From: Geothrix fuzhouensis | GTDB taxonomy: Bacteria; Acidobacteriota; Holophagae; Holophagales; Holophagaceae | Reading direction: 5' to 3' | Assembly (NCBI RefSeq): GCF_024609325.1 | Contig: NZ_JANHMQ010000001.1 | Coordinates: 1,240,001 to 1,304,000, forward strand | Length of the DNA stretch: 64,000 bases | Shown here: in pieces, positions 52,844-61,004 of the stretch | Position numbering within the stretch: the first letter of the stretch is position 1 | Layout: each line of letters opens with the position of its first letter | Translations under genes and position numbers: made by a program | Notes under the pieces: model-generated | What the model saw: only the letters and a program-made list of their open reading frames with translations | What the model was told of the DNA's origin: nothing | The model's database searches: none

Positions 52844-54046
52844 TCAATCCTTCCCGAACACGTTGGCCAGGTTGAAGATGGGCAGGTACATGGCGATCAC
52901 GATAAAGCCGATGATGCCGCCGAGCATGGCGATCATGACGGGTTCCATGAGGCTGGTGAGGTTGGCCACGGCGTTGTCCACCTCGTCTTCGTAAAAATCC
53001 GCCACCTTGGACAGCATGGCGTCCAGGGCGCCCGTGGCCTCGCCCACGCCCACCATCTGCACCACCATGGGCGGGAAGACCTTGGTTTCTGCCAGGGGGG
53101 TGGCGATGTTGCGGCCTTGCTCCACGGCATCCTTGGACTTGAGGATGGCGTTCTGGATGACCATGTTGCCGGCGGTGCGGGCCGTGATGTCCATGCCTTC
53201 CAGGATGGGCACACCGGAGCTGATGAGGGTGCCCAGGGTGCGGCAGAATCGGGCCACAGCCACCTTTCGGAGCACGTCGCCAATGATGGGGATCTTCAAT
53301 AGGAGCGCATCGATTTGGAGGCGACCCGGCGGTGTCTTGTAATACTGGCGGAGGCCAATCGTGATGACAGCGATGGCGATGATGAGCAACCAGCTGTAGT
53401 TGATGAGCGCATTGGACATGGCCATGCAGACCAGGGTGGGGAAGGGTAGCTTGCTGCCCAGACCGTCATACATGGCGGAGAAGACGGGGATCACCTTGAC
53501 CATGATGATGACCACTACGGCGATGGCGATGGTGATGACGGCCACAGGGTAGGTCATCGCGCCTTTCACCTTAGCAGTGAGCTTCACGGCCTTCTCGATG
53601 TAGCCCGACAGCCGCTGGAGGATGACGTCCAGGATGCCACCGCTCTCGCCGGCGCCCACCATGTTCACGTAGAGGTCATTGAAGGCCTTGGGATGCTTGG
53701 AGAGGGCGGCCTGGAGGGTGAGACCCTGCTCCACGTCTCCCCGCACGGCTTCGATGATCTTCTGGAAGCCCTTGTCCTGCTGCTGGGCCCCCAGGATCTC
53801 CAGGCACTGCACCAGGGGCAGGCCCGCGTCGATCATGACGCTGAACTGCCGAGTGAAGATGGCCAGTTCCTTGGGCTTCACCTTGCCGAAGGACTTGGTG
53901 CCCTTGGCGGCCATGGCGCCGATGGTGGTGACTTCAATACCGTTGCGCTTCAGGGTGGCGGCGGCGGCATCCCGGGATTCGGACACCAGGACGCCCTCCT
54001 GGGCCTCCCCCATGCGATTCTTGCCTTTCCATGCGTATGCGGGCAT
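52844..54046 (-). CDS. pilC: Type IV pilus inner-membrane platform protein
   Basis: 400 residues, two GspF domains with three hydrophobic helices. Typical stretches: FTRQFSVMIDAGLPLVQCLEIL, VNMVGAGESGGILD, and a C-terminal half repeating FCRTLGTLISSGVPILEGM and VGVGEATGALD. It anchors PilB/PilT action on the fibre base. Sits with pilT and pilB on the minus strand. Confidence 0.96.
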   Translation of the reverse strand: MPAYAWKGKNRMGEAQEGVLVSESRDAAAATLKRNGIEVTTIGAMAAKGTKSFGKVKPKELAIFTRQFSVMIDAGLPLVQCLEILGAQQQDKGFQKIIEAVRGDVEQGLTLQAALSKHPKAFNDLYVNMVGAGESGGILDVILQRLSGYIEKAVKLTAKVKGAMTYPVAVITIAIAVVVIIMVKVIPVFSAMYDGLGSKLPFPTLVCMAMSNALINYSWLLIIAIAVITIGLRQYYKTPPGRLQIDALLLKIPIIGDVLRKVAVARFCRTLGTLISSGVPILEGMDITARTAGNMVIQNAILKSKDAVEQGRNIATPLAETKVFPPMVVQMVGVGEATGALDAMLSKVADFYEDEVDNAVANLTSLMEPVMIAMLGGIIGFIVIAMYLPIFNLANVFGKD

Positions 54047-54135
54047 GCGGACCTCGGCGGGCTAGGAACGGTGGTGCCTTCAGGATAGGCAGGAATGGAT
54101 CAGTGGTGAAGAACTAATGGTCGCAGGGGAAATGC

Positions 54136-55323
54136 CTAGGTGTACTTGATGTTGGGATTCCGCCCGCCCAACGCGGGATTGGTGGTGGTGGCCTGGGCCG
54201 CGGCAGCTCCGCGGCCACCGGCCGAGCCGAGGCCCACGCCCCGGTTGATGAGTTCCCGCAGTTCATCCACGTTCGACGAATACTCGAAGGCCTGCTCCTG
54301 GGTGATCTCCTTGCGGAGAACCAGGTCAGCCAGGCTCTGGTTGAAGGTCTGCATGCCGTATTTGGTCTGGCCGGACTGCATGGTGCCGTAGATCTGGTGG
54401 ACCTTGTCCTCGCGGATGAGGTTCCGGATGGCGGAGTTGGGGATCATGATCTCCAGAGCCAGGGCCCGCCCCTTGCCACTGGCTTTGGGGATGAGGCTCT
54501 GACAGATGACGCCTTCCAGCACCAGCGAGAGCTGGGCTCGGATCTGCGCCTGCTGGTGGCTGGGAAACACGTCGATGATGCGGTTGATGGTCTGCACCGT
54601 ACTGTTGGTGTGCAGGGTGCCGAAGGTGAGGTGGCCCGTCTCGGCAATGGTCAGGGCCGATTCGATGGTCTCCAGATCGCGCATTTCACCCACCAGCACT
54701 ACGTCGGGATCCTGGCGGAGGGCCGAACGCAAGGCCTTTTTGAAGCTGTGAGTGTCCGCGTGAATCTCCCGCTGGTTCACCAGTGCCCGCTTGTGTTTGT
54801 GGACGTATTCCACCGGGTCTTCGATGGTGAGGATGTGGACGGGCTCCTCGGCATTGATCTTGTCCACCATGGCGGCCAGGGTCGTGGACTTGCCGGAACC
54901 AGTCACGCCCGTCACCAGCACCAGGCCGCGGGGTTTGTCGCAGAGGGCCTGGACCGAGGGCGGCAGGTTGAGCTGCTCGAAGCTGCGGATGTTCTCGGGG
55001 ATCGTGCGGAAGACGCCCGCCGTGGCACCCCGCTGATTGAAGACGTTGGCACGGAAACGGGCCACGCCCTGGAGACCGAAGGAGAAGTCCACCTCCAGAT
55101 CCTCCTCGAGGCGGTGCTTCTGCTGATCAGTCATGACGCCATAGCAAAGCCAGCGGGTCTGGGAGGCGTCCAGCGGGGGTAGCTTGAGAGGCACCATGCG
55201 CCCATCGATGCGGATCTGCGGCGCCGATTCCGTGGTGATGTGAAGGTCCGTGCCTCCGTACTCCACCATGGTCTTGAGCAGCTGCTGCAGCGGAGCTACG
55301 TAGTTGGCACCAATGTCACTCAT
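54136..55323 (-). CDS. pilT: Type IV pilus retraction ATPase
   Basis: 395 residues. Walker A GVTGSGKST (near 139-147), Asp box IEDPVEYVHKHK, His box HLTFGTLHTNS, and the PilT-specific AIRNLIRE motif in the C-terminal domain. A Gly/Ala-rich tail (about 30 residues) extends beyond the usual end. Powers pilus retraction and twitching. Confidence 0.96.
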   Translation of the reverse strand: MSDIGANYVAPLQQLLKTMVEYGGTDLHITTESAPQIRIDGRMVPLKLPPLDASQTRWLCYGVMTDQQKHRLEEDLEVDFSFGLQGVARFRANVFNQRGATAGVFRTIPENIRSFEQLNLPPSVQALCDKPRGLVLVTGVTGSGKSTTLAAMVDKINAEEPVHILTIEDPVEYVHKHKRALVNQREIHADTHSFKKALRSALRQDPDVVLVGEMRDLETIESALTIAETGHLTFGTLHTNSTVQTINRIIDVFPSHQQAQIRAQLSLVLEGVICQSLIPKASGKGRALALEIMIPNSAIRNLIREDKVHQIYGTMQSGQTKYGMQTFNQSLADLVLRKEITQEQAFEYSSNVDELRELINRGVGLGSAGGRGAAAAQATTTNPALGGRNPNIKYT

Positions 55324-55350
55324 GCTGGCCTCGGGAAAAACAACTGCTTG

Positions 55351-55390
55351 GACGGGATTAACAGGATGGAAGGCAGGATTAACAGGATTC
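55351..55390. repeat. AACAGGATT-family array at the 3' side of the GxxExxY gene
   Basis: GGATTAACAGGATGG, then GGATTAACAGGATTC, 9-nt-like units. The TTA at 55379-55381 inside the second unit is the stop codon of the GxxExxY gene on the other strand. It faces the array at 55795-55837. Confidence 0.88.
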
Positions 55391-55777
55391 TTGGAGTCGA
55401 GGGCTCCGGAACTTCTTCTTCACTTGGAGGCTCCGGGCACCGAAGTTCAGGAGCAAAGCCCGTTCCAGGCCGGTGGCGGTCAAGTAATTGACGACTTGCA
55501 CCTCGTGCTCGGGGAGGATGGCCTGGACAGCTTTCAATTCAAGGGTCAGGGATCCATCCACCAGAAGATCTGCCCGGTACTGCCCGACAAGCTCGCCCCG
55601 GTAGTGGACTTCGAGCCGCACTTCGCGTTCGAACGGGATGCCGCCCAGGGCCATCTCGAGGGCCAGGGCATTCTGGTACACCGCTTCACTGAACCCAGAC
55701 CCCAGCGTGGAATGCACCCTCATCGCCGCGCCGATGACACGTCCCGAAAGTTCTTCCAGCACAGCCCCAACCACCAT
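55379..55777 (-). CDS. GxxExxY protein with PD-(D/E)XK nuclease-like residues
   Basis: 132 residues, complete. GFSEAVY (28-34) is the naming motif, and RADLLVDGSLTLELKAV gives Asp70, Glu80 and Lys82 in PD-(D/E)XK spacing. Pfam groups the family under PDDEXK_3 as I recall; its function is not established. It lies between pilT and pilB, framed on both sides by inverted AACAGGATT arrays, and its last residues (ESC) and stop codon are repeat-derived. It looks like cargo inserted into the pilus operon rather than part of the machine. Confidence 0.85.
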   Translation of the reverse strand: MVVGAVLEELSGRVIGAAMRVHSTLGSGFSEAVYQNALALEMALGGIPFEREVRLEVHYRGELVGQYRADLLVDGSLTLELKAVQAILPEHEVQVVNYLTATGLERALLLNFGARSLQVKKKFRSPRLQESC

Positions 55778-55794
55778 TCCCGTCCCACTCTTTC

Positions 55795-55837
55795 AAAATC
55801 CTGTTAATCCAGCTTTCAATCCTGTTAATCCTGTCAA
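55795..55837. repeat. AACAGGATT-family array at the 5' side of the GxxExxY gene
   Basis: AAATCCTGTT AATCCAGCTTTC AATCCTGTT AATCCTGTC, opposite in orientation to the array at 55351-55390. The two arrays frame the gene 55379-55777 as a unit of about 490 bases between pilT and pilB. Confidence 0.88.
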
Positions 55838-55863
55838 AGAACTTGGCAAACGTGGGTCGGCGC

Positions 55864-57699
55864 CTAGAGGACTGTCTCGCGGATGATCTCTTCGATGGTG
55901 GTCACGCCGTCGAGGACCTTGCGGCACCCGGAGCGGCGGAGGGTGATCATGCCCTCCTTCTGGCCCTGCTCGCGCAGTTCGATGGCCGAGGCCCCGGTGA
56001 GGATCATGTCCTTGAGGGTCTCCGACATCTCCAGCACCTCGTAGAGGCCCACGCGGCCCTTGTAGCCACGCTTGTTGCAAATATCGCACCCGACGGGCTT
56101 GTAGAAGGTGATGCCCCGCTGGATCTCCTCCGGGGTGAACCCCACCTCGCGCAGGGCCTCTTCGGGCTGGTGGTGGGTGTCCACGGCTTTGCAGCTGGCG
56201 CAAAGGCGGCGCACGAGACGCTGGGCGCAGATGATGTTCACAGAGGTGGCCACCAGGAACGGCTCCACGCCCATGTTCATGAGGCGGTTGATGGTACTGG
56301 GGGCGTCGTTGGTGTGCAGGGTGGACAGCACCAGATGGCCCGTGAGGCTCGCCTTGATGGCGATCTCGGCCGTCTCGAAGTCGCGGATTTCGCCCACCAG
56401 GATGATGTTCGGATCCTGCCGGAGGAAGGAGCGCAAGGCCGCCGCGAAGTTGAGGCCGATCTGCTCCTTCATCTGCACCTGGTTGATGCCGGGGAAGTTG
56501 AACTCAACCGGATCCTCGGCGGTGAGGATGTTTGTGTCCACCGTGTTGAGCTTGGCGATGGAGGAGTACAGGGTGTTGGTCTTGCCAGATCCCGTGGGCC
56601 CCGTCACCAGCACCATGCCGTAGGGCTTCGAGATCTGCCGATCCCAGCGATCCAGGCTTTCCTGTTCGAAGCCGAGCTTGGTGAGGTCGAGCATGAGCTT
56701 GTCGCTGTCCAGCAGCCGCAGCACGATCTTCTCGCCGAACAGGGTTGGCAGAATGCTCACGCGGTAGTCGATGACCTTCTGCCGGCCACCCATGTTCACG
56801 CGGAGCTTGATGCGGCCGTCCTGGGGCAGGCGCTTCTCGGCGATGTTGAGCTTGGCCAGGATCTTCACGCGGGAGGTGAGGGGATCCTTCAGCTTCAGGT
56901 TCGGGCGCATCACCTCCATGAGGATGCCGTCGATGCGGAACCGGATGCGGTAGTTCTTTTCGTAGGGTTCGATGTGGATGTCGGAGGCCCCGCGCTTGAT
57001 GGCGTCGATGAGCACCATGTTCACGAGCTTCACCACCGGGGCATCCTCGCTGCCCTTCTTCAGGGCGCCGACGTTGATGCTCTCCTCGTCGTCGTCGGTG
57101 GCCTCGAACTCGGCGTCGGCATCCAGCTCCTGCTCCAGTTCCTGGAGGTCGAACTGTTCGTCCAGCTCGTTGAAGGGCTTGGCTGCGGTGGTGTCGATGG
57201 GCCCGGCCCCCGCGGGTCCGCCGCCCATGGTGGCGCGGCCGCCCTGGCTATCGGCAAGACGCACACCACTGGCGCCGCCATAGTACTTCTCGACCGCCCG
57301 CACCAAGCCCATCTCGCTGGACACGACGGGATCCACGTTGTAGCCGGTGTGGAACCGCACGTCGTCCATGGCGAAGATATCGGTGGGATCCGACATGGCC
57401 AGAGTCAGCACATTGCCCGTGCGCTGGAGGGGCAACACCTTGTGGCGCTGGGCCAGATCCTTCGGGATCAGGGCGATGACACCCGCATCGATAGGGGGCC
57501 ATTGCTCCAGATCCGCGGCCGGAACTCCGTACTGCATGCCGAGGAAGCTCACGATGTCCTGATCTGAACAGTAGCCCTGGCGCACGACGATGCTTCCGAG
57601 CTTGCCGCCTTCACGCCGCTGGATTTTCATAACGTCTTCCAGCTGTACATCCGTGATGAGCTGGGCCTTGACTAGCATTTCCCCGAGCTTACTTGCCAC
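55864..57699 (-). CDS. pilB: Type IV pilus extension ATPase
   Basis: 611 residues from GTG 57699 (GGAGG 7 bases upstream; the GTG at 57735 has no spacing to its ribosome site). N-terminal MshE-N domain (SKLGEMLVKAQLIT), an acidic linker around 180-220, then Walker [11 protein letters not shown] near 367, Asp box AEDPVEFNFPG, Walker B LVGEIRDFETA, and a Cys4 zinc site (CASC ... CDICNKRGYKG). Drives pilus polymerisation with PilC. Confidence 0.95.
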   Translation of the reverse strand: MASKLGEMLVKAQLITDVQLEDVMKIQRREGGKLGSIVVRQGYCSDQDIVSFLGMQYGVPAADLEQWPPIDAGVIALIPKDLAQRHKVLPLQRTGNVLTLAMSDPTDIFAMDDVRFHTGYNVDPVVSSEMGLVRAVEKYYGGASGVRLADSQGGRATMGGGPAGAGPIDTTAAKPFNELDEQFDLQELEQELDADAEFEATDDDEESINVGALKKGSEDAPVVKLVNMVLIDAIKRGASDIHIEPYEKNYRIRFRIDGILMEVMRPNLKLKDPLTSRVKILAKLNIAEKRLPQDGRIKLRVNMGGRQKVIDYRVSILPTLFGEKIVLRLLDSDKLMLDLTKLGFEQESLDRWDRQISKPYGMVLVTGPTGSGKTNTLYSSIAKLNTVDTNILTAEDPVEFNFPGINQVQMKEQIGLNFAAALRSFLRQDPNIILVGEIRDFETAEIAIKASLTGHLVLSTLHTNDAPSTINRLMNMGVEPFLVATSVNIICAQRLVRRLCASCKAVDTHHQPEEALREVGFTPEEIQRGITFYKPVGCDICNKRGYKGRVGLYEVLEMSETLKDMILTGASAIELREQGQKEGMITLRRSGCRKVLDGVTTIEEIIRETVL

Positions 57700-57804
57700 T
57701 GGCTGCCTCCGGATGGGGTAAGCCGATGGTATCACCTCCTGAAGTCATCCCCGCGTCTGGCTGTATCTCCCGGTCCGCCGGTCTTCACTTAGTCCGGCCC
57801 ATTG

Positions 57805-57810
57805 TATGCT
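57805..57810 (+). promoter_or_regulatory. Possible -10 element for a leaderless mRNA
   Basis: TATGCT ends 6 bases before ATG 57817, and no ribosome site is visible between them. Transcription would then start at or next to the start codon. Similar TAnnnT-N6/7-ATG layouts precede the genes at 16548, 34354 and 44897. Confidence 0.4.
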
Positions 57811-57816
57811 TTCGAC

Positions 57817-59775
57817 ATGCCCGTCCCAGGAACCCCGCCCCAGCGCCTGATGCTGGCCCGGCAGTTGATCCGGGAGAAGGGTCTTTCCCGGATGGACCTG
57901 GCCCTGCTGGAAGACATCCTCCGGGCAGGGGCGGGCGATCTGGATCCCCTGCTGGAGGCCCCTTCGCGGGAGGCCATGGCCGCTGAGGAATCCCCGGCCC
58001 AGGCCAACCTGCGCCGGAACCTTGGCCTTTTCCTGGCCTTCCTGCACCAGTTCTCGCCCCGCCGGCTCGGCGAAGCCCGGGCTCCCATGGGCTTGGTCCT
58101 CCAACATGGTCTGGGGCGACTGGCCCAGCTGACGGGGACCGCCCACCGGGAACTGAGGGTGGAACAGGAACAGCCCGCCTGGGTGGGGCTGCTTCTCGAC
58201 CTCCTGGCCTCGCTCCGGGCCATGGCCCCGGCTCCGGGGGAGGATACCGGGGCCCTCCGGGTCTTGTGGGCCGCCTTCCTGGAGGATCACCGTGACGCCT
58301 TCCGACAGATTCTGACCGCCCTCCAGACCTGCAAGGAGGGGCCAGAGGCCGTGGCCAGCCTGAACACCCAGATGAAGGTGGTGAACCGGGCCATCCAGGG
58401 CCAAGGCCGGCTGGAGGAATCCCTGGCGCGGCTCGCGGAACAGCTGGAAGCCTGCATCCCCCCGGAATTCCACGCCCGGGTGGAACCCCTGCTGTTGCTG
58501 CAGCACGTGGTGTCGAACCTGCGCCTGAGCCTGCTGCGCCCCCTTGATCGGGGCATCCACTGGCCCGCGGTGGAGCAGATCCGGGGGAGCCTGCGTTGGC
58601 TCTGGGACCACTTGGGCTGGGTTCTCCCACGCATGGACGCCGAGCTGTTCAGGGACCGCATGCCCGCGGATCTGCGGCAGCTGCTCCAGGACCTTCGCGG
58701 AGAGGACCGGGCCCTCTTTGCCGTGGTAGCGCGAGCCCTGGCCAGCCACATCTCCCTCCTTGGGTTGATGGAATCCCTGGAACCCTACGCCGGGGCCAGC
58801 GCCCAGGACCTCTATGCCGCCGTGCCTACCTTCCTCGTCATCGAATCCGAGCTGGGCCGCGTGGCGGACCGTGCCGACGACCCAGGACGGACTGCGCAGC
58901 TGAATCCACAACGGCAGGAGGTTCCGCGGCTCCGGGCCTACCTCCGCCAGGCGGTGTTGAGCCTGCACCAGGATCAAGTGACCCTGCGGAGCCTGCTGCA
59001 GCAGGCCCTGGCTGGGGCGGACACGGACCAGCTGGCCCACACTCTGGACAACTTGCGCGGCCTGCTCGTCAACCACCAGAAGCAGCTCATGAGCGAGCTG
59101 GTCGGCCTGTTCTCACCGGCTGTTCAGCAGCGGCTCTTCCCGGAATCCCCCAGCATGATGGAGGAGGGTGAACGCCTCCGGTTGCGCATCCAGCGGCTCT
59201 GGGAACAGGTCCCACCGATTCACGCCCACCTTCTGCTGAGTATGGAACTCCAGGACTGGCCGCGGCTCGCCCTGGGGCTCGCCCAGGCCTACCGGCATGT
59301 GCTGGCCTTCCGCCGCAGCCCGGAATTCCCTCTGATGCGGCGGCCGGACCGGGAGGAGGCCGAGCGCCTCATCCTGGACCTGGGTCGGCTGCTGGAATCC
59401 CCTGAGGAAGTCCACCAGGCCCTCCGGGATAGCCTGGACCTGCTGGGCGAACTGCTGCGGTTCCTGGAACTGTTCCTGCTCCGCATCAATGCCCGGGTCC
59501 CCCTTATCAGGCAGGACCTTGAGGTGGCCCAGGAGGCCTTGAAGCTCATCGCCAGTCTGCAAAAGGATCCCGCGGGAGCGGAGCGCACCCGGCTCTCCCA
59601 CAAGCTGATCCAGAACGCCAAGCGCCTTGGGGTTCGCGACGCCCAGGCCGTGACCCTGCTGAAGCGCTGGGTCCGGGCCGAGCGCAGCCAGCGGGAGGGG
59701 TCGCTGCCCACCCTGGAACAGCTCGCCGCCCACCTCGGCCAGTTGGCCTTGAGATTGGAAGCCGCGCTGGGCTGA
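57817..59775 (+). CDS. Large helical protein of unknown function
   Basis: 652 residues, unrecognised. Nearly all Leu/Ala/Arg/Glu/Gln-rich helices with no signal peptide or membrane segment; likely cytoplasmic and all-alpha. Examples are LRRNLGLFLAFLHQFSPRRL and LAEQLEACIPPEFHARVEPL. Codon use matches real genes and no stops occur over 2 kb, so it is coding. ATG 57817 is used. The GGDEF gene follows after 40 bases, suggesting a shared operon. No function is proposed. Confidence 0.75.
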   Translation: MPVPGTPPQRLMLARQLIREKGLSRMDLALLEDILRAGAGDLDPLLEAPSREAMAAEESPAQANLRRNLGLFLAFLHQFSPRRLGEARAPMGLVLQHGLGRLAQLTGTAHRELRVEQEQPAWVGLLLDLLASLRAMAPAPGEDTGALRVLWAAFLEDHRDAFRQILTALQTCKEGPEAVASLNTQMKVVNRAIQGQGRLEESLARLAEQLEACIPPEFHARVEPLLLLQHVVSNLRLSLLRPLDRGIHWPAVEQIRGSLRWLWDHLGWVLPRMDAELFRDRMPADLRQLLQDLRGEDRALFAVVARALASHISLLGLMESLEPYAGASAQDLYAAVPTFLVIESELGRVADRADDPGRTAQLNPQRQEVPRLRAYLRQAVLSLHQDQVTLRSLLQQALAGADTDQLAHTLDNLRGLLVNHQKQLMSELVGLFSPAVQQRLFPESPSMMEEGERLRLRIQRLWEQVPPIHAHLLLSMELQDWPRLALGLAQAYRHVLAFRRSPEFPLMRRPDREEAERLILDLGRLLESPEEVHQALRDSLDLLGELLRFLELFLLRINARVPLIRQDLEVAQEALKLIASLQKDPAGAERTRLSHKLIQNAKRLGVRDAQAVTLLKRWVRAERSQREGSLPTLEQLAAHLGQLALRLEAALG

Positions 59776-59815
59776 TCGCCCACCACCGACCAAGCACTGC
59801 CCTTCCAGGAGCCCC

Positions 59816-60976
59816 ATGAATCGCATCCACTGGCTGGAACCGCATCCCTCCCGGGCCGGCGCCACGTTGCGCGCGGCCCTGGAGGCATGGGGGCACGACG
59901 TGGTGCCGGGACCAGGGGCAGGGTCGCTCGTGCTGGTGGCGGAGCGGCCCGACCCGCGGCTGATTCCAGCAGAGGGATCCGAGATCCTTTGGTGGGTTGA
60001 GCGTGCAGAAGCCGAGGAGGTCAGCGCCGTGCTGGGGCTGAGGCCAGGCTGGGTGCTGCTCCAGGACCGCCCACTTGAGACGGCCCGGGAGGCGCTCCGG
60101 CACCTGCGTCAGCGGGATCTGGGCAGCGAGGGTTGGCTGCGTCAGATGCTTCACCTCGCCTCGCTGGACGACCTCCTGAAGGTCATGCTGAGCCGGGCCA
60201 TCAGCCAATCCCGGGCGCGGGGCGGTGCCATTTGGCTCAGGAAGGACAATTTGTACTACCAGCGGGCCGGCGACGGATCGTTCCCCGAGGCACCGCTGCC
60301 CCGCCAGGAGGCCGCCGAACTGGTACGCCGCGGCGAAGCGTTCCCGCTGGCGGCCTCAGAGCAACTGGGCCTTTTGAGGTTGTTGAATCCCCAGGAGCCT
60401 CCCGAGCGCCTGCTCCAGGGCTTCGAGGATGTGGAGCCCCTGCTGCTCAACGCCTGGCGCCTGGAGGAGAGCCGGGCGCTGTCCTTCAAGGACGATCTCA
60501 CCGTGGCCCAGAATCGTCGCTGCCTCGAGGCGGAGCTGCCCCAGACGGTACGCGAGGCCGCCGCCAGGGGGGAATCCGTGGCCCTGGTGTTCATCGATGT
60601 AGATGACCTCAAGCAGGTGAACAGCCAATACGGTCATCCCGCCGGAAGCATCGTGCTTGAGGCTGTCGCCCGGACCGCCCAGCGCCTCTGCCGAGCCCAC
60701 GATCGCCTCTATCGCTATGGAGGGGATGAGTTCTGTCTCATCATGCCCAGCACCGGCTCTCTCGGGGCCCAGAAGCTGGCGGAACGCCTGATTGAAGTCA
60801 TCCTGGGCCAGCCCGTCTCGATCGGAGGCAATCGCCTGACCATCTCCCTCAGCGCCGGGGTGGCCGCCTTCCCGGAGCATGCCGACGGGGCCGGGCACCT
60901 CATCGAACAGGCCGACCGCGCCCTCCTGCGTGCCAAGCGGGAAGGCAAACGGCAGGTGATGGTGGCGGGGAGATAG
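59816..60976 (+). CDS. Diguanylate cyclase (GGDEF) with N-terminal sensor region
   Basis: 386 residues. A degenerate receiver-like segment (1-95), a GAF-like middle (about 115-215), then a GGDEF domain: substrate-binding IDVDDLKQVNSQYGHPAG, catalytic GGDEF at 302-306, and an inhibitory I-site RAHD five residues before it. Probably makes cyclic-di-GMP under product feedback. GGAG precedes the ATG. Nearness to the pilus locus fits motility/adhesion control, but that is inference. Confidence 0.92.
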   Translation: MNRIHWLEPHPSRAGATLRAALEAWGHDVVPGPGAGSLVLVAERPDPRLIPAEGSEILWWVERAEAEEVSAVLGLRPGWVLLQDRPLETAREALRHLRQRDLGSEGWLRQMLHLASLDDLLKVMLSRAISQSRARGGAIWLRKDNLYYQRAGDGSFPEAPLPRQEAAELVRRGEAFPLAASEQLGLLRLLNPQEPPERLLQGFEDVEPLLLNAWRLEESRALSFKDDLTVAQNRRCLEAELPQTVREAAARGESVALVFIDVDDLKQVNSQYGHPAGSIVLEAVARTAQRLCRAHDRLYRYGGDEFCLIMPSTGSLGAQKLAERLIEVILGQPVSIGGNRLTISLSAGVAAFPEHADGAGHLIEQADRALLRAKREGKRQVMVAGR

Positions 60977-61004
60977 GGGCAGCCTGGAGTCCAGACTGAA
61001 ATCC

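Noticed and set aside
55843-57567. Long plus-strand frame opposite pilB
   Set aside because: Antisense to a clear PilB with full catalytic motifs.
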